Assembly: GCA_030144725.1 (NCBI GenBank)
Contig: JASKMD010000013.1
Location: forward strand, 2,938,322 to 3,002,321
Source: Haematococcus lacustris
Taxonomy: Eukaryota > Chlorophyta > Chlorophyceae > Chlamydomonadales > Haematococcaceae
DNA length: 64,000 nt
Direction of reading: 5' to 3'
Shown here: in pieces, positions 38,512 through 50,076 of the stretch
How the letters are laid out: each line of letters begins with the position of its first letter
Position numbering within the stretch: the first letter of the stretch is position 1
Notes under the pieces: model-generated
Seen by the model: the letters and a program-made list of their open reading frames with translations, nothing else
Databases searched by the model: none
Told to the model about the DNA's origin: nothing
Program-made: the position numbers and the translations under genes

Positions 38512-40272
38512 GTTGAAGGACGGGCTGGGCTAGGCAGCAAAGCGGCTGAACGGCTAGATGCTTGCGAGGAAGAGACTGCGAGTGTCTGGTGTGCGGGCTG
38601 ACCAGCCATCTTATAGCCCTGCTGATCCAACCACCAACAACCATGTTGGCGCCAAAGTCTGTACACCTGTACTGAACGCGCCAACTCAAACACAGTTTGA
38701 ACATCACACGCGGCGCACAGCTGCGAGCAGGGACGTCGCATCACGACAATGCGTTGGCACACTGAACGCGCCAACGCAGCCCGCCACTTGTGTTCGGCCT
38801 TCACCCGTGCATGGGCCTTGATTGTATTGCATGGCTGCCGGTTGGTCTTGCTGGGCGGGCACGATGCGTGTATATGTCCTCAGCCGCCCACCCAGATCTC
38901 TCCTGCCACTGTCACCCAGATCCTCCTTGCTGCTTTCCTATGCGCCCTAAGAGGGGCTACACCAGCAGCAGCCTCACCTCGAGTGGCACATGATGAGCTG
39001 GGTCACACTGGGAGCCCCGTTGGCACACAAGCTAGGCGAAGCCTGACATGTGCTGTACAGCATTGCTATGCCATATGGTAGGCATGTCGTGCTGCGACTC
39101 AACCAATGACAGCAATGAGTTGTAAAGCGTGCCTTGCCAATGAGGAGTGTCAACCGTTAACACTCAGCAGCCCCCAATGTGCCATCCCCTGTACTGCCTG
39201 CTGTGATTCAAGCCCTGTCTTGCGTGGATAGTTATGCACCGTGTTACTTGACAGCCTGGCATGGCTGCTGGGCCTTGCCTATTAGCTGCTTGGGCATGAA
39301 AACAGCTGACCCACTGCATGGCAGCATGCACACCAAGAGGATCAGCTACCGCTGGCCAGGGCAGGCCTGGGTGCAACCAGCAGCCTGCACCAACGTAAGC
39401 CAACAACACTACCGATGTTGCGCCTCTACGTTACCAGGGTGCTACTGCGTGGATGATGGTGTGAGGTGTTCAGATCCATGTTCATGGTAGCACTGGCGCT
39501 GATGTTGATGACTGCCTTTGCTTTGGTTTCTGCCATCCTCCTGGTTCAGGGTTTGACATGGCCGCCACAATTATTGAGACCGGATTGAGTTGCATGAGTG
39601 TCCTTAGCATCACTGTTTCTTACATCGGGGGGCCTCATGTGGCCTCATGAGCCTTGGCTGCACGGGGCCAACAACCATTGAGAACATCATCACCAACATA
39701 GGCCCTACACTGTGCTGCACTCCTAGACATATGCCATGATCCTCGCCACGCATGGCCCGCACACAATGTTGGCACATGGCATGCCGTGTCCACCACTCAT
39801 CCCATGTACACACACCCTCTTTGCCCTGAGCTAACCTACATGCGCACCCCTGCGCTACATCATGGCCTACTGCTATGACCCCAAGTCACAGTTGTTGTAC
39901 AACAACACAACATTCAACAAGCATGTTCCCTACTGATGCTACACATCACAATCTATAGTGGGGCTGGCCCTAATGCTATCACTTTTCCCGGGTGTATGGC
40001 ACTGCAGCTGGCCTATGCCCTATGTGGGAGTCAGGCAACAGCTGGCTGCTGGCAATGCGTGGTGGCTCAGCTGGTGAGTGTGCTCATTGGCTGCCAGAAG
40101 TGCTCAGTGTTGTTCAAGCGTGTGATATGCTAGTGACTGAGGACAAGTAAGGGACAGATCTGTGCATGCAATCCTGCTATCTATCGTGTGTTGCTGATCA
40201 GCCTGCTGTGGCTGCTGCACCTGCTGTGGGGGCCCTCCAGGGGGTGCGCTGCTCCTATACGCCGGCTCCTGG

Positions 40273-40366
40273 CTCCTTATTCCCAAGGCTCCTTATTCGC
40301 AAGGCTCCCAAGGCTCCTTATTCCCAAGGCTCCTTATTCCTTATCCCGGCTCCTTATTCGCAAGGC
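40273..40366. repeat. inversion junction made of short CTCCTTATTC(C/G)CAAGG repeats
   Basis: Forward unit 4 stops at GCCGGCTCCTGG. Then come about five copies of GGCTCCTTATTCCCAAGG-like sequence, and then the array continues in the opposite orientation at GCAAGGCACGC. The CTCCTTATTCGCAAGG motif is itself the reverse complement of array sequence near 53401-53421, so the junction seems built from array DNA. Confidence 0.85.
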
Positions 40367-40718
40367 ACGCTTTACAACTCATTGCTGTCATTGGTTGAGT
40401 CGCAGCACGACATGCCTACCATATGGCATAGCAATGCTGTACAGCACATGTCAGGCTTCGCCTAGCTTGTGTGCCAACGGGGCTCCCAGTGTGACCCAGC
40501 TCATCATGTGCCACTCGAGGTGAGGCTGCTGCTGGTGTAGCCCCTCTTAGGGCGCATAGGAAAGCAGCAAGGAGGATCTGGGTGACAGTGGCAGGAGAGA
40601 TCTGGGTGGGCGGCTGAGGACATATACACGCATCGTGCCCGCCCAGCAAGACCAACCGGCAGCCATGCAATACAATCAAGGCCCATGCACGGGTGAAGGC
40701 CGAACACAAGTGGCGGGC

Positions 40719-40747
40719 TGCGTTGGCGCGTTCAGTGTGCCAACGCA
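40719..40747 (+). promoter_or_regulatory. 9-bp inverted repeat TGCGTTGGC / GCCAACGCA upstream of the array gene
   Basis: Perfect 9-bp arms flank an 11-base loop, about 240-270 bp before the ATG of the copy at 40986. The arms contain TTGGC, and TTGGCGCGTTCAGT spans the left arm and loop and recurs 91 bp downstream. It is present in all copies. Confidence 0.6.
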
Positions 40748-40812
40748 TTGTCGTGATGCGACGTCCCTGCTCGCAGCTGTGCGCCGCGTGTGATGTTCAA
40801 ACTGTGTTTGAG

Positions 40813-40851
40813 TTGGCGCGTTCAGTACAGGTGTACAGACTTTGGCGCCAA
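40813..40851 (+). promoter_or_regulatory. E2F-like elements: TTGGCGCG and TTTGGCGCCAA palindrome
   Basis: TTGGCGCG is at 40813-40820 and TTTGGCGC at 40841-40848, the latter inside the 10-bp palindrome TTGGCGCCAA (40842-40851). TTTGGCGC matches the E2F/DP consensus TTTSSCGC known from S-phase genes of plants and algae. That a factor binds here is inference. Confidence 0.5.
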
Positions 40852-40881
40852 CATGGTTGTTGGTGGTTGGATCAGCAGGGC

Positions 40882-40887
40882 TATAAG
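40882..40887 (+). promoter_or_regulatory. TATA box (TATAAG) of the array gene
   Basis: GGGCTATAAGATGG lies 99 bp before the ATG at 40986 and just downstream of the E2F-like palindrome. The spacing suits a start site near 40910-40920 and a 5' UTR of about 70 nt. It is conserved in all copies. Confidence 0.55.
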
Positions 40888-40985
40888 ATGGCTGGTCAGC
40901 CCGCACACCAGACACTCGCAGTCTCTTCCTCGCAAGCATCTAGCCGTTCAGCCGCTTTGCTGCCTAGCCCAGCCCGTCCTTCAAC

Positions 40986-42021
40986 ATGTTCACCATCAGC
41001 ACTCGCACCCGCACTGCCTTCCTTGCTGAAGCCCTTCGATGCCTACGGGTAAGAGCGATGCCTTGCAAATGCACGTCATAGCCCTTGCACAGATGTGGGT
41101 GCAAAAGTAGTTGGCAAGCTGGGCTGACCTCTGTCCTGACATGTTGCCTGCCTGCAGGATGTGCTCCCCTGGCTCGTAGTCCTCCTCGCGGTGTGCGTTG
41201 AGACTTTCTATGCTCCGGAGTCGCCTGCCTTGGTCGCATTGTAAGTCGATGGCGCCCAATCCGCTCAATGGCAGCTGCTTACTCGCACATCTGCCTGACA
41301 CCGCAACGTTGCCCTGCTCCACCGTTACTGACACATGACATGTTGTGCGTCGTGGTTGGCCGCAGGTACCTGAGTGCTTGCATTTCTGTGAGAACCACTC
41401 TGGACATTCCACAGGGCGCCACAACACCCTCCAAGGCACCCTGCCACCAGTGCACCCAGCCAGCTGCTACACTGGATGTGAACTGTGATGCCACCTGCCC
41501 AACAGTCACTGCACCATGGTGAGTCATAGGAGTTTTGTCTTGACAAGTTGATAAGCATGCCTACGACACCTGCACACACCTGGTAGCCAACACATGCTTG
41601 GTTTGCAATGCAATGAGCAGCACATGCTTACCACACCCATGTTGGGTAGCTGCCTGACCTTCCATGTTCTGCCATGCTGCCCTGCAGGAACACACTCCAC
41701 AGCAGTGCTGGAGCTGGCCCCTCAGATGCAGCCCCCTGCCCCAGCCCTCCAGCCCCTCAGGAGCCCGCGGCCCTTGCGCCATGGATGCCCGTGACCTCCC
41801 TGCTGCCTCCTTACACATCCCCAGCGCTGCAGCTGTCCACCCCCATGCCAGCAGCCAGCCAGCAGCCAGCCCCTATGCCTGCCTTGGCAGCTGCCCCTCT
41901 CCGCCCGCAGCCGCACCATCTGCGTGCCTCAGCCGCCGCAGCCTTGGCAGCCCGAGCCGCCAAGCGCTCCCTTTCCAGCTGCGGGCCGCTGGCTGGCACA
42001 GCCCGCACCTCACGATGCTGA
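40986..42021 (+). CDS. array gene, reference copy (copy 4): unknown 210-residue protein, four exons
   Basis: Exons 40986-41048, 41158-41240, 41366-41518 and 41688-42021 (stop TGA) total 633 nt and keep one frame across introns of 109, 125 and 169 nt. Donors are GTAAGA, GTAAGT, GTGAGT; acceptors CTGCAG, CCGCAG, CTGCAG. The start lies in TTCAACATGTTC. The protein starts with a basic, Thr/Arg-rich 21 residues, then a hydrophobic stretch at about 23-40 (VLPWLVVLLAVCVETFYA) that could be a signal anchor, then a region with Cys54, the pair Cys75/Cys78 (CHQC) and Cys89/Cys93 (CDATC), and from residue 101 an Ala/Pro-rich low-complexity tail with an Arg/Lys patch. The leader could also be an organelle-targeting peptide. 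A TATA box and E2F-like sites precede it. I recognise no family; evidence is splice-site and frame consistency plus conservation in ten complete copies. Transcription is unproven. Confidence 0.6.
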
Positions 42022-43845
42022 GCTGCCCTCACATGTGCATCATGGCAGCACACCAGAAGAAGGCTTGCAGCACCACTGCAGTTACCAGGAGCCGGCGTAT
42101 AGGAGCAGCGCACCCCCTGGAGGGCCCCCACAGCAGGTGCAGCAGCCACAGCAGGCTGATCAGCAACACACGATAGATAGCAGGATTGCATGCACAGATC
42201 TGTCCTTTACTTGTCCTCAGTCACTAGCATATCACACGCTTGAACAACACTGAGCACTTCTGGCAGCCAATGAGCACACTCACCAGCTGAGCCACCACGC
42301 ATTGCCAGCAGCCAGCTGTTGCCTGACTCCCACATAGGGCATAGGCCAGCTGCAGTGCCATACACCCGGGAAAAGTGATAGCATTAGGGCCAGCCCCACT
42401 ATAGATTGTGATGTGTAGCATCAGTAGGGAACATGCTTGTTGAATGTTGTGTTGTTGTACAACAACTGTGACTTGGGGTCATAGCAGTAGGCCATGATGT
42501 AGCGCAGGGGTGCGCATGTAGGTTAGCTCAGGGCAAAGAGGGTGTGTGTACATGGGATGAGTGGTGGACACGGCATGCCATGTGCCAACATTGTGTGCGG
42601 GCCATGCGTGGCGAGGATCATGGCATATGTCTAGGAGTGCAGCACAGTGTAGGGCCTATGTTGGTGATGATGTTCTCAATGGTTGTTGGCCCCGTGCAGC
42701 CAAGGCTCATGAGGCCACATGAGGCCCCCCGATGTAAGAAACAGTGATGCTAAGGACACTCATGCAACTCAATCCGGTCTCAATAATTGTGGCGGCCATG
42801 TCAAACCCTGAACCAGGAGGATGGCAGAAACCAAAGCAAAGGCAGTCATCAACATCAGCGCCAGTGCTACCATGAACATGGATCTGAACACCTCACACCA
42901 TCATCCACGCAGTAGCACCCTGGTAACGTAGAGGCGCAACATCGGTAGTGTTGTTGGCTTACGTTGGTGCAGGCTGCTGGTTGCACCCAGGCCTGCCCTG
43001 GCCAGCGGTAGCTGATCCTCTTGGTGTGCATGCTGCCATGCAGTGGGTCAGCTGTTTTCATGCCCAAGCAGCTAATAGGCAAGGCCCAGCAGCCATGCCA
43101 GGCTGTCAAGTAACACGGTGCATAACTATCCACGCAAGACAGGGCTTGAATCACAGCAGGCAGTACAGGGGATGGCACATTGGGGGCTGCTGAGTGTTAA
43201 CGGTTGACACTCCTCATTGGCAAGGCACGCTTTACAACTCATTGCTGTCATTGGTTGAGTCGCAGCACGACATGCCTACCATATGGCATAGCAATGCTGT
43301 ACAGCACATGTCAGGCTTCGCCTAGCTTGTGTGCCAACGGGGCTCCCAGTGTGACCCAGCTCATCATGTGCCACTCGAGGTGAGGCTGCTGCTGGTGTAG
43401 CCCCTCTTAGGGCGCATAGGAAAGCAGCAAGGAGGATCTGGGTGACAGTGGCAGGAGAGATCTGGGTGGGCGGCTGAGGACATATACACGCATCGTGCCC
43501 GCCCAGCAAGACCAACCGGCAGCCATGCAATACAATCAAGGCCCATGCACGGGTGAAGGCCGAACACAAGTGGCGGGCTGCGTTGGCGCGTTCAGTGTGC
43601 CAACGCATTGTCGTGATGCGACGTCCCTGCTCGCAGCTGTGCGCCGCGTGTGATGTTCAAACTGTGTTTGAGTTGGCGCGTTCAGTACAGGTGTACAGAC
43701 TTTGGCGCCAACATGGTTGTTGGTGGTTGGATCAGCAGGGCTATAAGATGGCTGGTCAGCCCGCACACCAGACACTCGCAGTCTCTTCCTCGCAAGCATC
43801 TAGCCGTTCAGCCGCTTTGCTGCCTAGCCCAGCCCGTCCTTCAAC

Positions 43846-44881
43846 ATGTTCACCATCAGCACTCGCACCCGCACTGCCTTCCTTGCTGAAGCCCTTCGAT
43901 GCCTACGGGTAAGAGCGATGCCTTGCAAATGCACGTCATAGCCCTTGCACAGATGTGGGTGCAAAAGTAGTTGGCAAGCTGGGCTGACCTCTGTCCTGAC
44001 ATGTTGCCTGCCTGCAGGATGTGCTCCCCTGGCTCGTAGTCCTCCTCGCGGTGTGCGTTGAGACTTTCTATGCTCCGGAGTCGCCTGCCTTGGTCGCATT
44101 GTAAGTCGATGGCGCCCAATCCGCTCAATGGCAGCTGCTTACTCGCACATCTGCCTGACACCGCAACGTTGCCCTGCTCCACCGTTACTGACACATGACA
44201 TGTTGTGCGTCGTGGTTGGCCGCAGGTACCTGAGTGCTTGCATTTCTGTGAGAACCACTCTGGACATTCCACAGGGCGCCACAACACCCTCCAAGGCACC
44301 CTGCCACCAGTGCACCCAGCCAGCTGCTACACTGGATGTGAACTGTGATGCCACCTGCCCAACAGTCACTGCACCATGGTGAGTCATAGGAGTTTTGTCT
44401 TGACAAGTTGATAAGCATGCCTACGACACCTGCACACACCTGGTAGCCAACACATGCTTGGTTTGCAATGCAATGAGCAGCACATGCTTACCACACCCAT
44501 GTTGGGTAGCTGCCTGACCTTCCATGTTCTGCCATGCTGCCCTGCAGGAACACACTCCACAGCAGTGCTGGAGCTGGCCCCTCAGATGCAGCCCCCTGCC
44601 CCAGCCCTCCAGCCCCTCAGGAGCCCGCGGCCCTTGCGCCATGGATGCCCGTGACCTCCCTGCTGCCTCCTTACACATCCCCAGCGCTGCAGCTGTCCAC
44701 CCCCATGCCAGCAGCCAGCCAGCAGCCAGCCCCTATGCCTGCCTTGGCAGCTGCCCCTCTCCGCCCGCAGCCGCACCATCTGCGTGCCTCAGCCGCCGCA
44801 GCCTTGGCAGCCCGAGCCGCCAAGCGCTCCCTTTCCAGCTGCGGGCCGCTGGCTGGCACAGCCCGCACCTCACGATGCTGA
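43846..44881 (+). CDS. array gene, copy 5
   Basis: A complete copy in the inverted block, exactly 2860 bp after the reference copy and matching it. Confidence 0.55.
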
Positions 44882-46705
44882 GCTGCCCTCACATGTGCAT
44901 CATGGCAGCACACCAGAAGAAGGCTTGCAGCACCACTGCAGTTACCAGGAGCCGGCGTATAGGAGCAGCGCACCCCCTGGAGGGCCCCCACAGCAGGTGC
45001 AGCAGCCACAGCAGGCTGATCAGCAACACACGATAGATAGCAGGATTGCATGCACAGATCTGTCCTTTACTTGTCCTCAGTCACTAGCATATCACACGCT
45101 TGAACAACACTGAGCACTTCTGGCAGCCAATGAGCACACTCACCAGCTGAGCCACCACGCATTGCCAGCAGCCAGCTGTTGCCTGACTCCCACATAGGGC
45201 ATAGGCCAGCTGCAGTGCCATACACCCGGGAAAAGTGATAGCATTAGGGCCAGCCCCACTATAGATTGTGATGTGTAGCATCAGTAGGGAACATGCTTGT
45301 TGAATGTTGTGTTGTTGTACAACAACTGTGACTTGGGGTCATAGCAGTAGGCCATGATGTAGCGCAGGGGTGCGCATGTAGGTTAGCTCAGGGCAAAGAG
45401 GGTGTGTGTACATGGGATGAGTGGTGGACACGGCATGCCATGTGCCAACATTGTGTGCGGGCCATGCGTGGCGAGGATCATGGCATATGTCTAGGAGTGC
45501 AGCACAGTGTAGGGCCTATGTTGGTGATGATGTTCTCAATGGTTGTTGGCCCCGTGCAGCCAAGGCTCATGAGGCCACATGAGGCCCCCCGATGTAAGAA
45601 ACAGTGATGCTAAGGACACTCATGCAACTCAATCCGGTCTCAATAATTGTGGCGGCCATGTCAAACCCTGAACCAGGAGGATGGCAGAAACCAAAGCAAA
45701 GGCAGTCATCAACATCAGCGCCAGTGCTACCATGAACATGGATCTGAACACCTCACACCATCATCCACGCAGTAGCACCCTGGTAACGTAGAGGCGCAAC
45801 ATCGGTAGTGTTGTTGGCTTACGTTGGTGCAGGCTGCTGGTTGCACCCAGGCCTGCCCTGGCCAGCGGTAGCTGATCCTCTTGGTGTGCATGCTGCCATG
45901 CAGTGGGTCAGCTGTTTTCATGCCCAAGCAGCTAATAGGCAAGGCCCAGCAGCCATGCCAGGCTGTCAAGTAACACGGTGCATAACTATCCACGCAAGAC
46001 AGGGCTTGAATCACAGCAGGCAGTACAGGGGATGGCACATTGGGGGCTGCTGAGTGTTAACGGTTGACACTCCTCATTGGCAAGGCACGCTTTACAACTC
46101 ATTGCTGTCATTGGTTGAGTCGCAGCACGACATGCCTACCATATGGCATAGCAATGCTGTACAGCACATGTCAGGCTTCGCCTAGCTTGTGTGCCAACGG
46201 GGCTCCCAGTGTGACCCAGCTCATCATGTGCCACTCGAGGTGAGGCTGCTGCTGGTGTAGCCCCTCTTAGGGCGCATAGGAAAGCAGCAAGGAGGATCTG
46301 GGTGACAGTGGCAGGAGAGATCTGGGTGGGCGGCTGAGGACATATACACGCATCGTGCCCGCCCAGCAAGACCAACCGGCAGCCATGCAATACAATCAAG
46401 GCCCATGCACGGGTGAAGGCCGAACACAAGTGGCGGGCTGCGTTGGCGCGTTCAGTGTGCCAACGCATTGTCGTGATGCGACGTCCCTGCTCGCAGCTGT
46501 GCGCCGCGTGTGATGTTCAAACTGTGTTTGAGTTGGCGCGTTCAGTACAGGTGTACAGACTTTGGCGCCAACATGGTTGTTGGTGGTTGGATCAGCAGGG
46601 CTATAAGATGGCTGGTCAGCCCGCACACCAGACACTCGCAGTCTCTTCCTCGCAAGCATCTAGCCGTTCAGCCGCTTTGCTGCCTAGCCCAGCCCGTCCT
46701 TCAAC

Positions 46706-47607
46706 ATGTTCACCATCAGCACTCGCACCCGCACTGCCTTCCTTGCTGAAGCCCTTCGATGCCTACGGGTAAGAGCGATGCCTTGCAAATGCACGTCATA
46801 GCCCTTGCACAGATGTGGGTGCAAAAGTAGTTGGCAAGCTGGGCTGACCTCTGTCCTGACATGTTGCCTGCCTGCAGGATGTGCTCCCCTGGCTCGTAGT
46901 CCTCCTCGCGGTGTGCGTTGAGACTTTCTATGCTCCGGAGTCGCCTGCCTTGGTCGCATTGTAAGTCGATGGCGCCCAATCCGCTCAATGGCAGCTGCTT
47001 ACTCGCACATCTGCCTGACACCGCAACGTTGCCCTGCTCCACCGTTACTGACACATGACATGTTGTGCGTCGTGGTTGGCCGCAGGTACCTGAGTGCTTG
47101 CATTTCTGTGAGAACCACTCTGGACATTCCACAGGGCGCCACAACACCCTCCAAGGCACCCTGCCACCAGTGCACCCAGCCAGCTGCTACACTGGATGTG
47201 AACTGTGATGCCACCTGCCCAACAGTCACTGCACCATGGTGAGTCATAGGAGTTTTGTCTTGACAAGTTGATAAGCATGCCTACGACACCTGCACACACC
47301 TGGTAGCCAACACATGCTTGGTTTGCAATGCAATGAGCAGCACATGCTTACCACACCCATGTTGGGTAGCTGCCTGACCTTCCATGTTCTGCCATGCTGC
47401 CCTGCAGGAACACACTCCACAGCAGTGCTGGAGCTGGCCCCTCAGATGCAGCCCCCTGCCCCAGCCCTCCAGCCCCTCAGGAGCCCGCGGCCCTTGCGCC
47501 ATGGATGCCCGTGACCTCCCTGCTGCCTCCTTACACATCCCCAGCGCTGCAGCTGTCCACCCCCATGCCAGCAGCCAGCCAGCAGCCAGCCCCTATGCCT
47601 GCCTTGG
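46706..47607 (+). CDS. array gene, copy 6 (truncated by the assembly gap)
   Basis: Exons 1-3 are complete and exon 4 starts at 47408 but is lost after 200 nt where the N run begins. The truncation is an assembly limit, not evidence of a broken gene. Confidence 0.5.
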
Positions 47608-47707
47608 NNNNNNNNNNNNNNNNNNNNNNNNNNNNNNNNNNNNNNNNNNNNNNNNNNNNNNNNNNNNNNNNNNNNNNNNNNNNNNNNNNNNNNNNNNNNN
47701 NNNNNNN
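47608..47707. other. assembly gap (100 N)
   Basis: Exactly 100 unknown bases, the usual placeholder for a gap of unknown size. The array orientation flips across it. Confidence 0.99.
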
Positions 47708-49040
47708 CCAGTCTGGGAGCCCCGTTGGCACACAAGCTAGGCGAAGCCTGACATGTGCTGTACAGCATTGCTATGCCATATGGTAGGCATGTCGTGCTGC
47801 GACTCAACCAATGACAGCAATGAGTTGTAAAGCGTGCCTTGCCAATGAGGAGTGTCAACCGTTAACACTCAGCAGCCCCCAATCTGCCATCCCCTGTACT
47901 GCCTGCTGTGATTCAAGCCCTGTCTTGCGTGGATAGTTATGCACCGTGTTACTTGACAGCCTGGCATGGCTGCTGGGCCTTGCCTATTAGCTGCTTGGGC
48001 ATGAAAACAGCTGACCCACTGCATGGCAGCATGCACACCAAGAGGATCAGCTACCGCTGGCCAGGGCAGGCCTGGGTGCAACCAGCAGCCTGCACCAACG
48101 TAAGCCAACAACACTACCGATGTTGCGCCTCTACGTTACCAGGGTGCTACTGCGTGGATGATGGTGTGAGGTGTTCAGATCCATGTTCATGGTAGCACTG
48201 GCGCTGATGTTGATGACTGCCTTTGCTTTGGTTTCTGCCATCCTCCTGGTTCAGGGTTTGACATGGCCGCCACAATTATTGAGACCGGATTGAGTTGCAT
48301 GAGTGTCCTTAGCATCACTGTTTCTTACATCGGGGGGCCTCATGTGGCCTCATGAGCCTTGGCTGCACGGGGCCAACAACCATTGAGAACATCATCACCA
48401 ACATAGGCCCTACACTGTGCTGCACTCCTAGACATATGCCATGATCCTCGCCACGCATGGCCCGCACACAATGTTGGCACATGGCATGCCGTGTCCACCA
48501 CTCATCCCATGTACACACACCCTCTTTGCCCTGAGCTAACCTACATGCGCACCCCTGCGCTACATCATGGCCTACTGCTATGACCCCAAGTCACAGTTGT
48601 TGTACAACAACACAACATTCAACAAGCATGTTCCCTACTGATGCTACACATCACAATCTATAGTGGGGCTGGCCCTAATGCTATCACTTTTCCCGGGTGT
48701 ATGGCACTGCAGCTGGCCTATGCCCTATGTGGGAGTCAGGCAACAGCTGGCTGCTGGCAATGCGTGGTGGCTCAGCTGGTGAGTGTGCTCATTGGCTGCC
48801 AGAAGTGCTCAGTGTTGTTCAAGCGTGTGATATGCTAGTGACTGAGGACAAGTAAAGGACAGATCTGTGCATGCAATCCTGCTATCTATCGTGTGTTGCT
48901 GATCAGCCTGCTGTGGCTGCTGCACCTGCTGTGGGGGCCCTCCAGGGGGTGCGCTGCTCCTATACGCCGGCTCCTGGTAACTGCAGTGGTGCTGCAAGCC
49001 TTCTTCTGGTGTGCTGCCATGATGCACATGTGAGGGCAGC

Positions 49041-50076
49041 TCAGCATCGTGAGGTGCGGGCTGTGCCAGCCAGCGGCCCGCAGCTGGAAAGGGAGCGCTT
49101 GGCGGCTCGGGCTGCCAAGGCTGCGGCGGCTGAGGCACGCAGATGGTGCGGCTGCGGGCGGAGAGGGGCAGCTGCCAAGGCAGGCATAGGGGCTGGCTGC
49201 TGGCTGGCTGCTGGCATGGGGGTGGACAGCTGCAGCGCTGGGGATGTGTAAGGAGGCAGCAGGGAGGTCACGGGCATCCATGGCGCAAGGGCCGCGGGCT
49301 CCTGAGGGGCTGGAGGGCTGGGGCAGGGGGCTGCATCTGAGGGGCCAGCTCCAGCACTGCTGTGGAGTGTGTTCCTGCAGGGCAGCATGGCAGAACATGG
49401 AAGGTCAGGCAGCTACCCAACATGGGTGTGGTAAGCATGTGCTGCTCATTGCATTGCAAACCAAGCATGTGTTGGCTACCAGGTGTGTGCAGGTGTCGTA
49501 GGCATGCTTATCAACTTGTCAAGACAAAACTCCTATGACTCACCATGGTGCAGTGACTGTTGGGCAGGTGGCATCACAGTTCACATCCAGTGTAGCAGCT
49601 GGCTGGGTGCACTGGTGGCAGGGTGCCTTGGAGGGTGTTGTGGCGCCCTGTGGAATGTCCAGAGTGGTTCTCACAGAAATGCAAGCACTCAGGTACCTGC
49701 GGCCAACCACGACGCACAACATGTCATGTGTCAGTAACGGTGGAGCAGGGCAACGTTGCGGTGTCAGGCAGATGTGCGAGTAAGCAGCTGCCATTGAGCG
49801 GATTGGGCGCCATCGACTTACAATGCGACCAAGGCAGGCGACTCCGGAGCATAGAAAGTCTCAACGCACACCGCGAGGAGGACTACGAGCCAGGGGAGCA
49901 CATCCTGCAGGCAGGCAACATGTCAGGACAGAGGTCAGCCCAGCTTGCCAACTACTTTTGCACCCACATCTGTGCAAGGGCTATGACGTGCATTTGCAAG
50001 GCATCGCTCTTACCCGTAGGCATCGAAGGGCTTCAGCAAGGAAGGCAGTGCGGGTGCGAGTGCTGATGGTGAACAT
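49041..50076 (-). CDS. array gene, copy 7 (A type)
   Basis: A complete copy after the gap. The predicted protein matches the reference copy, with all splice sites intact. Confidence 0.55.

Larger units (their letters stand above)
30676..40272 (+). repeat. tandem array, forward block 1 (units starting 30676, 33575, 36435, 39295)
   Basis: Three complete units of about 2899, 2860 and 2860 bp are followed by a fourth cut after 978 bp. Units 2, 3 and the part of 4 are almost identical base for base. Unit 1 differs mainly in its first 700 bp, where it carries 20 bases that the others lack, and then becomes identical. Each complete unit holds one four-exon gene on the minus strand. Confidence 0.95.
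40367..47607 (-). repeat. tandem array, inverted block
   Basis: The same 2860-bp unit runs in reverse orientation: two complete periods (40367-43226, 43227-46086) and a third cut by the assembly gap. They are of the same subtype as forward units 2 and 3. Confidence 0.95.

Noticed and set aside
40693..41052. 119-codon frame (KAEHKWRAALARSV...) spanning the promoter region and exon 1 of the array gene
   Set aside because: Splicing it to exon 2 at the shared donor hits a stop within a few codons, and it would place the TATA and E2F-like sites inside the coding region.
41664..42176. 170-codon frame in each array unit, overlapping exon 4 of the array gene
   Set aside because: It does not splice in phase with exons 1-3, whereas the 110-residue frame does; no upstream start with good context.
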